Positions 24,998 through 32,976 of a DNA stretch of 64,000 nucleotides are shown one piece after another. The DNA comes from Pseudoramibacter alactolyticus ATCC 23263 (lineage in GTDB: Bacteria > Bacillota > Clostridia > Eubacteriales > Eubacteriaceae). The DNA lies in the NCBI RefSeq assembly GCF_000185505.1, contig NZ_GL622359.1, positions 2,019,221 to 2,083,220 of the forward strand, written 5' to 3'. The notes beneath the pieces are model-generated. The model did not search any database. It was not told the DNA's origin and saw only the letters and a list, made by a program, of their open reading frames with translations. Numbering within the stretch: position 1 is the first letter of the stretch; each line of letters opens with the position of its first letter. A program made the translations under genes and the position numbers.

Positions 24998-25061
24998 CAA
25001 AGCAACAGGTTGTCGCGAAGCCTGGAGCAAATTGGTGATTTGAAATGATAAGGAGATTATG

Positions 25062-26033
25062 ATGGCTAAAACAGTGACTTTTAAAACGATTTTCCCGGCA
25101 GTTTCCGTTCCTCTGAATGACGATTATTCCATTAATGAAGAAGAATTCAGGGTGTATCTTCGATGGATCAAAAGTTTCTACGATAAGGGCATTCAAGGGC
25201 TGGTTTGCAACGGCCATACGGGTGAGATCACGGGACTGACCAGAGCAGAAAGGAAGAGAGTGACCGAAATCTGCGCTGAGGAATGCGGCGACATCATGAC
25301 GATCATCTCCGGTGTTAATTGTGAGAACACGGCCGAATCCATCGAGATGGCAAAAGAGGCCAAGGAAGCCGGCGCGGACGGCATCCTCCTGATGCCTCCG
25401 CATATGTGGCTTCGCTTCGGCATGAATCCGGATGCGCCCTTCGAATATGTGAAGGATGTGGCGGAAGGCGCGGACATCGATATCATCATTCATCTGTATC
25501 CGGCGACGACAAAAGCTACCTATCCGGTGGAAACGCTGATCAAGATGTGCAGGGAAATCGATCACGTGAAGTGCATTAAAATGGGCACCCGCGTGACCCC
25601 GATTTATGAGCACGATGTGCGGCTGCTCCGTCAGGAATGCCCGGATATTTCCCTCATCACCTGCCACGACGAAACCCTCTGCGTCAGCTGGTTCCCGGGG
25701 ATGGACGGCGCACTGATCGGCTTTGCCGGCTGCGTTCCAGAATTGATCACGGCGGCATGGGATGTTTTTAGGCATCCGGATCAGCATACCTTAAAGGAAG
25801 CGCAGGAAGCCTCGAACCGCATCTATCCCATCAGTCAGGCCATTTACGGCGGCGGTCAGCCTTCCGGCGAAGCCCATGCCAGACTGAAGGAAGCCCTCCG
25901 GCAGAGGGGGGTCTTCCAATCCGCGCTGATGCGAAAGCCGGTGCTTCCCCTGGATCAGGGACAGAAGGATTGGGTGGCCAACGGCCTTAAGCTCAGTCGG
26001 CTTCCCCAGGTCGATATGAATCAATACAAATAA
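25062..26033 (+). CDS. DapA-family (DHDPS/NAL) aldolase or dehydratase
   Basis: 323 aa from the second of two adjacent ATGs, which has better spacing to AGGAG. TIM-barrel class I aldolase family: GLVCNGHTGEITGLTRAERK (the G-x-x-G-E family motif), ADGILLMPPHMW, IIHLYPA with the tyrosine, and the Schiff-base lysine in CIKMGTRV. The C-terminus carries extra residues (GGGQPSGEAHARLKEAL). The spread within the family is wide (dihydrodipicolinate synthase, sialate lyase, keto-deoxy sugar acid aldolase/dehydratase). A dedicated LacI regulator and a transporter next door argue for catabolism rather than lysine synthesis. Confidence 0.85.
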   Translation: MAKTVTFKTIFPAVSVPLNDDYSINEEEFRVYLRWIKSFYDKGIQGLVCNGHTGEITGLTRAERKRVTEICAEECGDIMTIISGVNCENTAESIEMAKEAKEAGADGILLMPPHMWLRFGMNPDAPFEYVKDVAEGADIDIIIHLYPATTKATYPVETLIKMCREIDHVKCIKMGTRVTPIYEHDVRLLRQECPDISLITCHDETLCVSWFPGMDGALIGFAGCVPELITAAWDVFRHPDQHTLKEAQEASNRIYPISQAIYGGGQPSGEAHARLKEALRQRGVFQSALMRKPVLPLDQGQKDWVANGLKLSRLPQVDMNQYK

Positions 26034-26047
26034 GCAGGGATGAGAAC

Positions 26048-26097
26048 GCGGGTGTTTGCCTGATGAAATAAACCTGGTGAGCACCCGCCCTTTTTAT
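26048..26097 (+). terminator. Possible terminator after the DapA-family gene
   Basis: GCGGGTG ... CACCCGC with a 27-base loop followed by CCTTTTT; weaker than others, so read-through to the transporter gene is possible. Confidence 0.5.
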
Positions 26098-26258
26098 AAA
26101 CGAAATGAATCGCTGGGCCGCGCGGGGGACGCAGCGAGCGGTGTGCCGATTTGCTTCCGATGGGCGAATGCGCCGTTTGTACACATCCCGATGATTTTCG
26201 GATGGAGAAGGCGGCGCGCGTCTCGGCTTCATCGGGGCAGCTAAAGGAGGAAAAGCTC

Positions 26259-27560
26259 ATGGCTTATGAAAATACAAAGGTAGGGGGAACGGTCGAGGAG
26301 CGTCTCGGATTTGATCCGACACAGGTAGAAAAACTTTCGGTTAAAGCGCTGCTGAAAAAGGTCGGGCCGGGCATCATCTTGACCGGTATTGTGATTGGCC
26401 CGGGCAACATTACGACATCGGCCATGATGGGATCCGATTATGGCTATTCGATGATGTGGATTTTGATTCCCATCATCATTATGGGCATTACCTTTACGAT
26501 GACGTCCTATCGGATCGCGATTATGACCGGCATGCCCATTTTGCATGCCATCCGGCACTATTATGGCGGCGCGGCCTCCGCCTTTTGCGGGATTGCGCTT
26601 TTTTTGTCCTGCTTCTTTTTTACGCTGGGCAATATTTCAGGGACCGGGGCCGGCATGAATCTGATGTTTGGCATCAACTGGAAACTGGGAGCCCTGATCA
26701 TGTTGGCTGTCCTGGCCTTTTGTTATCTGACAAAAGGGGTTTACAGTAAAGTGGAGAAAGGCATTCTGATCTGCATTATCGGCATGATCGTGGCCTTTTA
26801 CGCGACCCTGGTGGCAACAGGCGGCCCCAATTGGGGACAGTTTGGCCGCGGCCTAACCCATTGGTCTTTTGCGAAAGGCTCCTTCACAACCGCCCTGGCC
26901 TATGTGAGCACCAATGCGGCCGTCACGGCGGGCATTTACGGCACCTATCTGGGGCTGGAGAAAAAATGGCGCAAGCAGGATCTGTTTAACGGCGCAATGC
27001 GGGCGGATGCCATCACCCATGTTATCTCTGTGGTTTTGATCTCCGGCGCTATCGTTTTGGTCGGCGCCATCGTGCTGCATCCCCATCACATTGCGATTAA
27101 AGCACCGGCTCAGCTGGGGGATCTGCTGCGCCCGTTCTTGGGCAATGCGGCCCCCATTGTCATGGGTATTGCCATTGTCGGCGCAGGGTTTTCCTCTTTG
27201 CTGGGCAATACACAAAGAGGGGTCGTTCTCTTTCAGGCGGGGATGGACAAGGATATCGGTCTGGAATCAAAGGCGGTTCGGATTGGCTGCCTTCTTTGCC
27301 TGGCGATTGCCACGGCGATCTGCTTTGCCTACGGCGGCTCTCCAACCCAGCTGATCTTTATTGCCAATGTCGCGACCTCCGTTGCGACGCCGGTCGCCGG
27401 CCTTTTCATGGTTTTAATCGTCTGGAAGGGAGAGCTTTATACCGGCTACAAGGTGCCGAGAGCGCTGCAGGTGTCTATGACCATTTGTTATATCTTTGCA
27501 GTCTACATGACCTTCATCGCTTTGCAGAAAAATTTCGCTGCTTTGATTCAGATTTTCTGA
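26259..27560 (+). CDS. NRAMP-family transporter with altered metal site
   Basis: 433 aa, start ATG 26259 behind AAAGGAGG. About eleven membrane helices. The first half of the NRAMP fold is clear: KKVGPGIILTGIVIGPGNIT in helix 1. But the metal-binding D-P-G-N is G-P-G-N, and the helix-6 M-P-H motif is replaced by YVSTNAAVTAGIYGTYLG. Loss of both ligands suggests that it does not carry Mn or Fe. As it sits with a DapA-family enzyme under a LacI regulator, an organic substrate such as a sugar acid or amino acid is possible. Substrate assignment is inference only. Confidence 0.85.
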   Translation: MAYENTKVGGTVEERLGFDPTQVEKLSVKALLKKVGPGIILTGIVIGPGNITTSAMMGSDYGYSMMWILIPIIIMGITFTMTSYRIAIMTGMPILHAIRHYYGGAASAFCGIALFLSCFFFTLGNISGTGAGMNLMFGINWKLGALIMLAVLAFCYLTKGVYSKVEKGILICIIGMIVAFYATLVATGGPNWGQFGRGLTHWSFAKGSFTTALAYVSTNAAVTAGIYGTYLGLEKKWRKQDLFNGAMRADAITHVISVVLISGAIVLVGAIVLHPHHIAIKAPAQLGDLLRPFLGNAAPIVMGIAIVGAGFSSLLGNTQRGVVLFQAGMDKDIGLESKAVRIGCLLCLAIATAICFAYGGSPTQLIFIANVATSVATPVAGLFMVLIVWKGELYTGYKVPRALQVSMTICYIFAVYMTFIALQKNFAALIQIF

Positions 27561-27616
27561 AAAGTTACCGGCGGCGGGAATCATAAGGACGGCATGTGCC
27601 CGAAGGCCGCACGATT

Positions 27617-27758
27617 CGAGACGGTTTCTGGCACCGCGTGCGGTAATGGCCGGCCTTGAAGCCTCAGAAGAAAACGTGGAAGCGACAGATAATGCGGCAA
27701 AGGTATAAGCGACGATCGATAGTGCGAGCAGGGAATCAGAAGGGGTTCCCTGTTTTTT
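27617..27758. repeat. Diverged intergenic repeat, copy 2, with terminator
   Basis: Counterpart of 23368-23515. A stop-bounded frame reads RRFLAPRAVMAGLEASEENV followed by EATDNAAKV, parallel to a frame in copy 1. The two copies bracket the LacI-DapA-NRAMP module. Confidence 0.6.
27727..27758 (+). terminator. Rho-independent terminator downstream of the NRAMP gene
   Basis: CAGGGAA...TTCCCTG stem followed by seven T. Confidence 0.75.
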
Positions 27759-28018
27759 TGTATTAAAATCCCCGACGCCGCCTCCTGTGATCGGGACCAT
27801 GGATAAAGACAAGCCGACTTGGACGCTGGCGGCGCACGTCGGGATCATCGGGCACGATCGGCCGCTGCTTTCGGCGGTGCCGGCATGGGCGTCCGGCAGC
27901 CGCGAACAAGAAGATCAAACAAGGCCCGCGATGGAACAAACGGAATAAAACCGTAACGATCAGTGACAAATTGCGAGCGGCTGCGGGAAAATTTGAATGG
28001 ATAACCGGGGGAACAAAA
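27759..28018. other. Gene-free stretch between terminator and remnants
   Basis: No convincing frame on either strand; the open frames here are uninterrupted by chance in GC-rich DNA and have no starts with ribosome sites. Confidence 0.35.
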
Positions 28019-28174
28019 ATGAATGACAGCATTGGAAACATGAAGATGAGAAGAAGCATTCGGCAATACAAGCCGGATAGGGTGTCTCCGGATGGGATCG
28101 CCCAAATTATTGGGGACAGACTGTTCGCCGCTAATGGCATGGGTAAGCAGTCGCCGACGATCGCGGTTTTTTAG
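28019..28174 (+). pseudogene. Nitroreductase N-terminal fragment
   Basis: ATG 28019 with GGGGGAAC upstream opens MKMRRSIRQYKPDRVSPDGI and LFAANGMGKQSPTIAV, the FMN-binding N-terminus of the nitroreductase family (RRSxRxYKPD and A-x-x-G-M-x-x-Q). A stop follows after 51 codons. A few further residues are recoverable in another frame, then the similarity ends. The remaining 70 percent of the gene is absent. Confidence 0.7.
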
Positions 28175-28225
28175 CATTGTCAATTTGCGCCGTGATACCC
28201 GCGAGGTCAATGCCCCGGCATGCGC

Positions 28226-28306
28226 CGTCAGCCGGAGAAAACTGGCTTTGAATACTGCGGCATCATTCGCGTTGCCGATGACGGCCTCCGAGTGGCCTAT
28301 CAAAAG
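28226..28306 (+). pseudogene. GNAT acetyltransferase C-terminal fragment
   Basis: Encodes EKTGFEYCGIIRVADDG and LRVAYQK, the typical end of a GNAT acetyltransferase (G-F-x-Y-C-G-I-I ... R-x-A-Y-x-K). No upstream part of the gene exists, so it is a remnant. Confidence 0.6.
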
Positions 28307-28555
28307 CCCGTGTTTTGGTGGCATTCATCCGGGCCGGCATTGCAAAAGCGCGGAATAATAGCGGCGTTGGGATCGAAAACCGGCGCTTTTTTGTGTGCGG
28401 TTGTGAAGTGGTCGTGCCGCAATAGGAAAATTTCTGCGAAAAGAACACTTTGTGATATAATTATTTTATTACGTTTTAAATTTTTGAAGGACTTTCGGCG
28501 CGGACCTGTTGGGTCCGTTATAAAAATGAAAACAGAAGCCTGAAGGAGGAACCCA

Positions 28556-29887
28556 ATGTTCAAATCTGCCGCCGGGACTGCCCCGATGCAGCCGTTCAAA
28601 GCCCGTAAGCCGCGTAAAAAATGGCCGCTGTCCATTAAGATTTTCATCGCACTGGTCTTCGGCATTCTTGTCGGTCTGTGTTTTATGAAAAATCCGGGTT
28701 TTGCCACTCGGTACATTCAGCCTTTTGGGACTATTTTTCTCAATTTGATTAAATTTGTGGTGGTGCCCATCGTCTTCTTCTCGATTATCAGCGGGGTGAT
28801 CTCCCTCAGCGATATTCGGGAGGTGGCGGAAATCGGCGTGCGGACCATTATTTTTTACATCTGCACGACGGCTTTTGCAGTGACCATCGGCCTTTTGATC
28901 TCCAACGTGTTCAAGCGGTTTTATCCGGTGCTGTCGGTGTCCGGCCTGCATTACAAAGCGACGAAGGCGCCGAGCGTTATGGAAACCATCGTCAACATGT
29001 TTCCGTCGAATATCGTGGCGCCCTTTGCCAACGCGGCCATGCTCCAGGTGATTGTGGCGGCGCTGCTCTTTGGTTTCGGTATCATTTTGGCCGGAGAGAA
29101 GGGGAAAAACTTTGGGCAGTTTTGCAACAGCGCCAGCGAGGTCGGCCTTAAAATCATGGAAATGATTCTGGTTCTTTCGCCCGTCGGGGTTTTTTGCCTG
29201 ATGGTGCCCGTGGTGGCGGAAAACGGCCCGGCCGTGTTGGGAAGCTTGGCCATGGTGTTGCTTTGCGCCTATATCGGCTATGTGATTCACGCGGTGCTGG
29301 TTTATTCAAGCAGTGTGCGCCTGATGGGAGGGCTGAGCCCGCTGACCTTTTTTAAAGGGGAAATGCCGGCCATTCTTTTTGCCTTTTCGAGCGCCTCTTC
29401 CGTCGGAACCCTGCCCCTTAATCTCGAGTGCACCGAGAAGCTGGGCGCCCGCCGGGAAGTGGCGAGCTTCACCTTGCCCCTCGGTGCGACGATTAATATG
29501 GACGGCACGGCGATTTATCAAGGGGTGTGCGCGATTTTTATCGCCAGCTGTTTTGGCATTCACCTGGGCCTGTCCCAGCAGATTATGATTATTTTAACGG
29601 CGACCCTGGCGTCCATCGGGACGGCCGGCGTGCCGGGCTCCGGAATGATCATGCTCGCCATGGTGCTTCAAAGCGTGGGGCTGCCCGTGGCGGGGATTGC
29701 GCTGGTGGCCGGAGTGGACCGGATCTTCGATATGGGGCGCACCACGGTGAACATCACCGGAGACGCGGCCTGCACCATTGTGGTCTCTAAGATGATCGAT
29801 CGTCTGGAAGCCAAGCGGGCAAGACGGTCGCCGCGGGTGCCCGTCGGCGATGCGGCCGGCCAGGAAGATGATGGCCCCGAGGCATAA
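28556..29887 (+). CDS. Dicarboxylate/amino acid:cation symporter (DAACS family)
   Basis: 443 aa GltP/DctA-type secondary transporter. Visible are the re-entrant serine-rich motif FSSASSVGTLPLN, ATINMDGTAIYQGVCAIF, the TAGVPGSGMIMLAMVLQS hairpin, and the substrate-contact segment GVDRIFDMGRTTVNITGD with the conserved Asp, Arg and Asn of helix 8. It imports glutamate, aspartate or C4-dicarboxylates with Na+ or H+. Start behind GAAGGAGG. Own terminator; a single-gene unit. The exact substrate cannot be read, although the arginine of R-T-T-x-N favours a substrate with a second carboxylate. Confidence 0.92.
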   Translation: MFKSAAGTAPMQPFKARKPRKKWPLSIKIFIALVFGILVGLCFMKNPGFATRYIQPFGTIFLNLIKFVVVPIVFFSIISGVISLSDIREVAEIGVRTIIFYICTTAFAVTIGLLISNVFKRFYPVLSVSGLHYKATKAPSVMETIVNMFPSNIVAPFANAAMLQVIVAALLFGFGIILAGEKGKNFGQFCNSASEVGLKIMEMILVLSPVGVFCLMVPVVAENGPAVLGSLAMVLLCAYIGYVIHAVLVYSSSVRLMGGLSPLTFFKGEMPAILFAFSSASSVGTLPLNLECTEKLGARREVASFTLPLGATINMDGTAIYQGVCAIFIASCFGIHLGLSQQIMIILTATLASIGTAGVPGSGMIMLAMVLQSVGLPVAGIALVAGVDRIFDMGRTTVNITGDAACTIVVSKMIDRLEAKRARRSPRVPVGDAAGQEDDGPEA

Positions 29888-29927
29888 GCTTGCAAAGGCG
29901 CCAATTGAGGGAGGATGCGGCCTTCCA

Positions 29928-29962
29928 TGAAAAAAGTACGCGATGTGCGTGCTTTTTTCATG
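29928..29962. terminator. Terminator after the symporter gene
   Basis: ATGAAAAAAG-ACGC / GCGT-CTTTTTTCAT hairpin with T-run on both strands. Confidence 0.75.
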
Positions 29963-30157
29963 CCCGGATGCGGGACATTATTGTTTGTTTTTGGTCAGCG
30001 CTATGCAGGATAGAACCGCCCATGAAAACGCACCTTCGGGCGCGTTCTTCGTGAGGGACTTGCGGGAAAAGAGAAGGGGATGATGCGCCGGATCAATCGG
30101 CGATTCGCGGGAAAGTCATTCATAAAAAATGGAAAGGGAATATTTTTTAGCGAAAAT
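29963..30157. other. Gene-free spacer between symporter and uppP
   Basis: No frame, repeat or RNA gene recognised; includes an AT-rich tail near 30121-30160. Confidence 0.35.
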
Positions 30158-30185
30158 AAAAAACGCGGCCGAAGCTGCGCTTAAA
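30158..30185 (-). terminator. Rho-independent terminator of uppP
   Basis: Minus strand GCGCAGC-ttcg-GCCGCGT followed by TTTTTT. The truncated uppP duplicate at 23 kb carries a diverged copy. Confidence 0.75.
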
Positions 30186-30209
30186 AAATGTTAAAATAAA
30201 AGACAGAGC

Positions 30210-31049
30210 TTATCCGGCGATTAAGAAGAAGCCGAGGACAATGATTCCCAGCACGATGCGGTACCAGCCAAAAGCTTTGAAGTCGTGCTGCTTGATGTAT
30301 TGCATCAGGAAGCGGATGGCGAAAATTGAAACGGCAAAGGCCACGATCATGCCAACGAGCAGGATGCCCAGTTCGCCGCTGGCAAAGTGATGGAACTTGA
30401 GCAGTTTGATCAGCGAGCCGCCGAACATCGCCGGAATGGCCAGAAAGAACGTGAACTCTGCGGCGGCGGTGCGGGAGATGCCGATGAGCAAGGCACCGAC
30501 GATGGTCGCGCCGGAGCGGGACGTTCCGGGGAAGACGGCGGCGATGAGCTGGAAGAGCCCGATGATGATGGCGTCGCGATAGGTGAACTGGGCAATATCG
30601 GTTTTGGCTGGTCTTGCGCCGCGGTTGCGGTTTTCGATGAGGATGAACGCGATCCCGAAGAGGATCAGCATGGCGGCGACGGTCCAGTAATTATAAAAAA
30701 GGGATTCGAAGAAATCGTCGAAGGGCACGCCGATCACCGCGGCGGGAATGGTCGCGACGATGATCTTCAGCCACATGGCGATGGTTTCCCGATCGACGAT
30801 CAGCTGGCCCTCCGGGTCTTTTGTGGTGCGCCGGCGGCGCAGCGGCCAGAGCTTTCGCCAGTAAAGGACGACCACGGCGAGAATGGCGCCCAGCTGAATC
30901 ACCACCAGATACATGGCGAGGAAGGATTGGCGGACATTGAGCTTGCAGATGGCGTTGAGCAAAATCATGTGGCCGGTGCTGGAGATGGGCAGCCATTCCG
31001 TGACGCCCTCTACGATACCGAAGATAATGGATTTAACGATGTTGAGCAT
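30210..31049 (-). CDS. uppP: Undecaprenyl-diphosphatase
   Basis: 279 aa integral membrane phosphatase (BacA family) that recycles the undecaprenyl pyrophosphate lipid carrier of cell-wall synthesis and gives bacitracin tolerance. Signatures: EGVTEWLPISSTGHMIL near the N-terminus with catalytic Glu, Ser and His, and PGTSRSGATIVGALLIGISR in the second half. About eight membrane helices. Preceded by an extended -10 (TGCTATAAT, minus strand near 31081). A truncated, internally deleted duplicate of its 3' end lies 7 kb upstream at 23.0-23.4 kb. Confidence 0.95.
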   Translation of the reverse strand: MLNIVKSIIFGIVEGVTEWLPISSTGHMILLNAICKLNVRQSFLAMYLVVIQLGAILAVVVLYWRKLWPLRRRRTTKDPEGQLIVDRETIAMWLKIIVATIPAAVIGVPFDDFFESLFYNYWTVAAMLILFGIAFILIENRNRGARPAKTDIAQFTYRDAIIIGLFQLIAAVFPGTSRSGATIVGALLIGISRTAAAEFTFFLAIPAMFGGSLIKLLKFHHFASGELGILLVGMIVAFAVSIFAIRFLMQYIKQHDFKAFGWYRIVLGIIVLGFFLIAG

Positions 31050-31158
31050 AAAAAGATCCTTTCAAAAAATGAATGCCTTTATTATAGCATAAAAGCGGTG
31101 CGGCCTCGGATGCATTCAGTTAAAAGTAAGAAAGCCGGATGATGGGAGAAGACAGACA

Positions 31159-32109
31159 ATGAGCAAAGCAATACCGGAAGGACAATGGATTCGCCATTAT
31201 TGGCAGACGGATGTGATGGCAGTGGCCGCTGTTGCCGGGATGGTGGCCGCGGCAGAGGCCCTTCGCCAGCCGGAGGTGATCTTTCCGGAGATCGCCGCGC
31301 TGACCATCGGCGGCTGGGTGGCGGCGAGCCAGCCCTGGATCGTCGGACGCAAAAAGCAATGCGCTCTAATGACGGCGGTGAGCATCCTGGGGATTCTTCT
31401 GGCGCGGTTTTCGCCGCTGCCGATGCTGGCGAACGTCGCTTTGGCCTTCGGGGTGATCGCCGGGCTGCTGCTCGTCCTGCACGTTACCTTTTATCCGGCG
31501 TTTTCGGCGGGGATCTTGCCGATATTGCTGGGCGTGCGCACCTGGGTGTATCCGATTGCAGTGACGGCGCTGGTCCTACTGGTGGCGCTGGGACAATGGG
31601 GTCTTGAAAAAGCGAAGATGCGCAGACCGCTGATGCAAAGACCGTGGCATTATGACGCGCGGCGCCAATGGCTGCGCTTCGGGGGAATTTTGACGGCCGT
31701 GATTATTCTGGGCATTATCGGCCGCCGGCTGCACGTGCCGATGCTCATCGCGCCACCGCTTATCGTGGGCGCGGTCGAAATCGCCGATCCAAAGAGCCCG
31801 GCAGGTGCGCGGATAGCCGTGTGTTGGGCGGTCGTGGTGATTTGCGCTGTGCTGGGCGCCGGCTGCCGGGCGGTCTTGATGGCTGCCAGCGGTCTGCCGG
31901 GATGGGCGGCTGCCGGAGCGGCACTGTTTTTAGTGCTTATGGTTGCCCGCCGGGCGCGGCTTTATTTTCCTCCGGCGGGGGCCGTGGCGTTGCTGCCGTT
32001 TTTGCTTCCCGTGTCTGTTCTGCCGCTTTATCCGCTTTCGGTGGCGGCGGGGTTTGCTCTTCTCGGCGGAGCGGCAATGGGGATTCGGCGGCTTCAGAGC
32101 GCCTCCTAA
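31159..32109 (+). CDS. Multi-spanning membrane protein, HPP-like two-repeat topology
   Basis: 316 aa with roughly ten hydrophobic segments. Two halves look related: IFPEIAALTIGGWVAASQPW plus a following basic loop, and MLIAPPLIVGAVEIADPKSP plus a basic loop. This resembles the HPP family, in which short P-rich loops alternate with helices, but no diagnostic motif lets me name it. Probably a transporter or channel in the cytoplasmic membrane. Monocistronic, ending at a bidirectional terminator shared with xpt. Confidence 0.65.
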   Translation: MSKAIPEGQWIRHYWQTDVMAVAAVAGMVAAAEALRQPEVIFPEIAALTIGGWVAASQPWIVGRKKQCALMTAVSILGILLARFSPLPMLANVALAFGVIAGLLLVLHVTFYPAFSAGILPILLGVRTWVYPIAVTALVLLVALGQWGLEKAKMRRPLMQRPWHYDARRQWLRFGGILTAVIILGIIGRRLHVPMLIAPPLIVGAVEIADPKSPAGARIAVCWAVVVICAVLGAGCRAVLMAASGLPGWAAAGAALFLVLMVARRARLYFPPAGAVALLPFLLPVSVLPLYPLSVAAGFALLGGAAMGIRRLQSAS

Positions 32110-32135
32110 GCCGATGATTTAATGGGAAGCGCACA

Positions 32136-32166
32136 AAAAAGCCGGACATCATGTCCGGCTTTTTTA
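32136..32166. terminator. Bidirectional terminator
   Basis: AAAAAAGCCGGACAT / ATGTCCGGCTTTTTT, serving the membrane protein gene (+) and xpt (-). Confidence 0.9.
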
Positions 32167-32183
32167 TGCGGAGAAACGGAAGG

Positions 32184-32759
32184 CTATACCTTGGCGAAGA
32201 CGACGCCGTCATCGCTGAAGTGATCGATTTTCGCCAGGGCATAAACGTCGTACCCGAGGGCGCGAAAACGGTCGCCGCCGCCCTGGAAAGCTTTTTCGAT
32301 GGCAATGCCGATGCCGGCCACCGAGGCGCCGGCCTGAGCGCACAAATCCAGCATGCCGGAAAGGGCCTGGCCCACCGCGAGAAAATCGTCGATGATGAGC
32401 ACGCGGTCATCGGCGTTTAAAAAACGGCGGTCAACGCGGATATCATAGGCTTTTTGCTTCGTGAAAGAAAAAATCCGGCTGATATAAGCATCGCCGGTCA
32501 AGGTGACGGAAGTTGTCTTCTTGGCAAAGACCATCGGAACGCCGAGGGCCTGGGCCGTAGAGAGCGCCGTCACGATGCCGGAGACTTCAAGGGTGAGCAC
32601 CCGGGTAACGCCCCGATCCCGGAAGTGATCGGCAAAAGCCTGCCCGATGGCAGTGATCAGCCCGGGATCCACCTGGTGATTCAGGAAGCAGTCCACCTTC
32701 AGAATGTTTCCCGGCAGGACGCGGCCGTCTTTTCGGATGCGGTCTTCCAATAATTTCAT
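32184..32759 (-). CDS. xpt: Xanthine phosphoribosyltransferase
   Basis: 191 aa, the usual length, starting at ATG 32759 behind GAGAGGAG. It salvages xanthine to XMP with PRPP. The PRPP-binding loop is RVLIIDDFLAVGQALSG, with VLTLEVSGIVTAL, the flexible loop FAKKTTSVTLTG and the C-terminal FRALGYDVYALAKI also matching. No purine riboswitch is recognisable in the 200 bases upstream, unlike Bacillus, and no permease gene follows. Confidence 0.93.
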   Translation of the reverse strand: MKLLEDRIRKDGRVLPGNILKVDCFLNHQVDPGLITAIGQAFADHFRDRGVTRVLTLEVSGIVTALSTAQALGVPMVFAKKTTSVTLTGDAYISRIFSFTKQKAYDIRVDRRFLNADDRVLIIDDFLAVGQALSGMLDLCAQAGASVAGIGIAIEKAFQGGGDRFRALGYDVYALAKIDHFSDDGVVFAKV

Positions 32760-32976
32760 AGGTGTGCTCCTCTCTGCGGTTAACGAAAACAATGTTCATA
32801 ATGAAAGGGATCGAGCTCGGGGCGTGTCGGCGGGGGCAATGGCCGTGGGGGCTCGAAATCGGCGATGCCAAAGGCAGCCGATGGAACCGGTTTTTGTTTG
32901 GTTTGGGCGTCTGATAGATTTTTAGGCATTGACGCCGGCGCGCGTCTGCGTTTTTAAAGGCGAAAGCAACGAGACG

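Larger units (their letters stand above)
24695..25061. promoter_or_regulatory. Divergent control region with three LacI-type operators
   Basis: Three copies of TGCAA-N4-TTG(T/C)A: 24891-24904, 24912-24925 and 24984-24997. The first two are centred 21 bp apart, on the same face of the helix. A fourth weaker site, with a three-base spacer, is at 24783-24795 near the regulator's own start. The arrangement suits repression, possibly by looping, of the DapA-family gene and autoregulation. Confidence 0.7.

Noticed and set aside
28469-29290. 273-aa minus-strand frame opposite the DAACS symporter
   Set aside because: His/Asp-rich antisense shadow; the plus strand has all transporter motifs.
32760-32960. 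Purine riboswitch upstream of xpt
   Set aside because: Looked for the conserved TATA...P1 and the loop motifs of the aptamer; none present.
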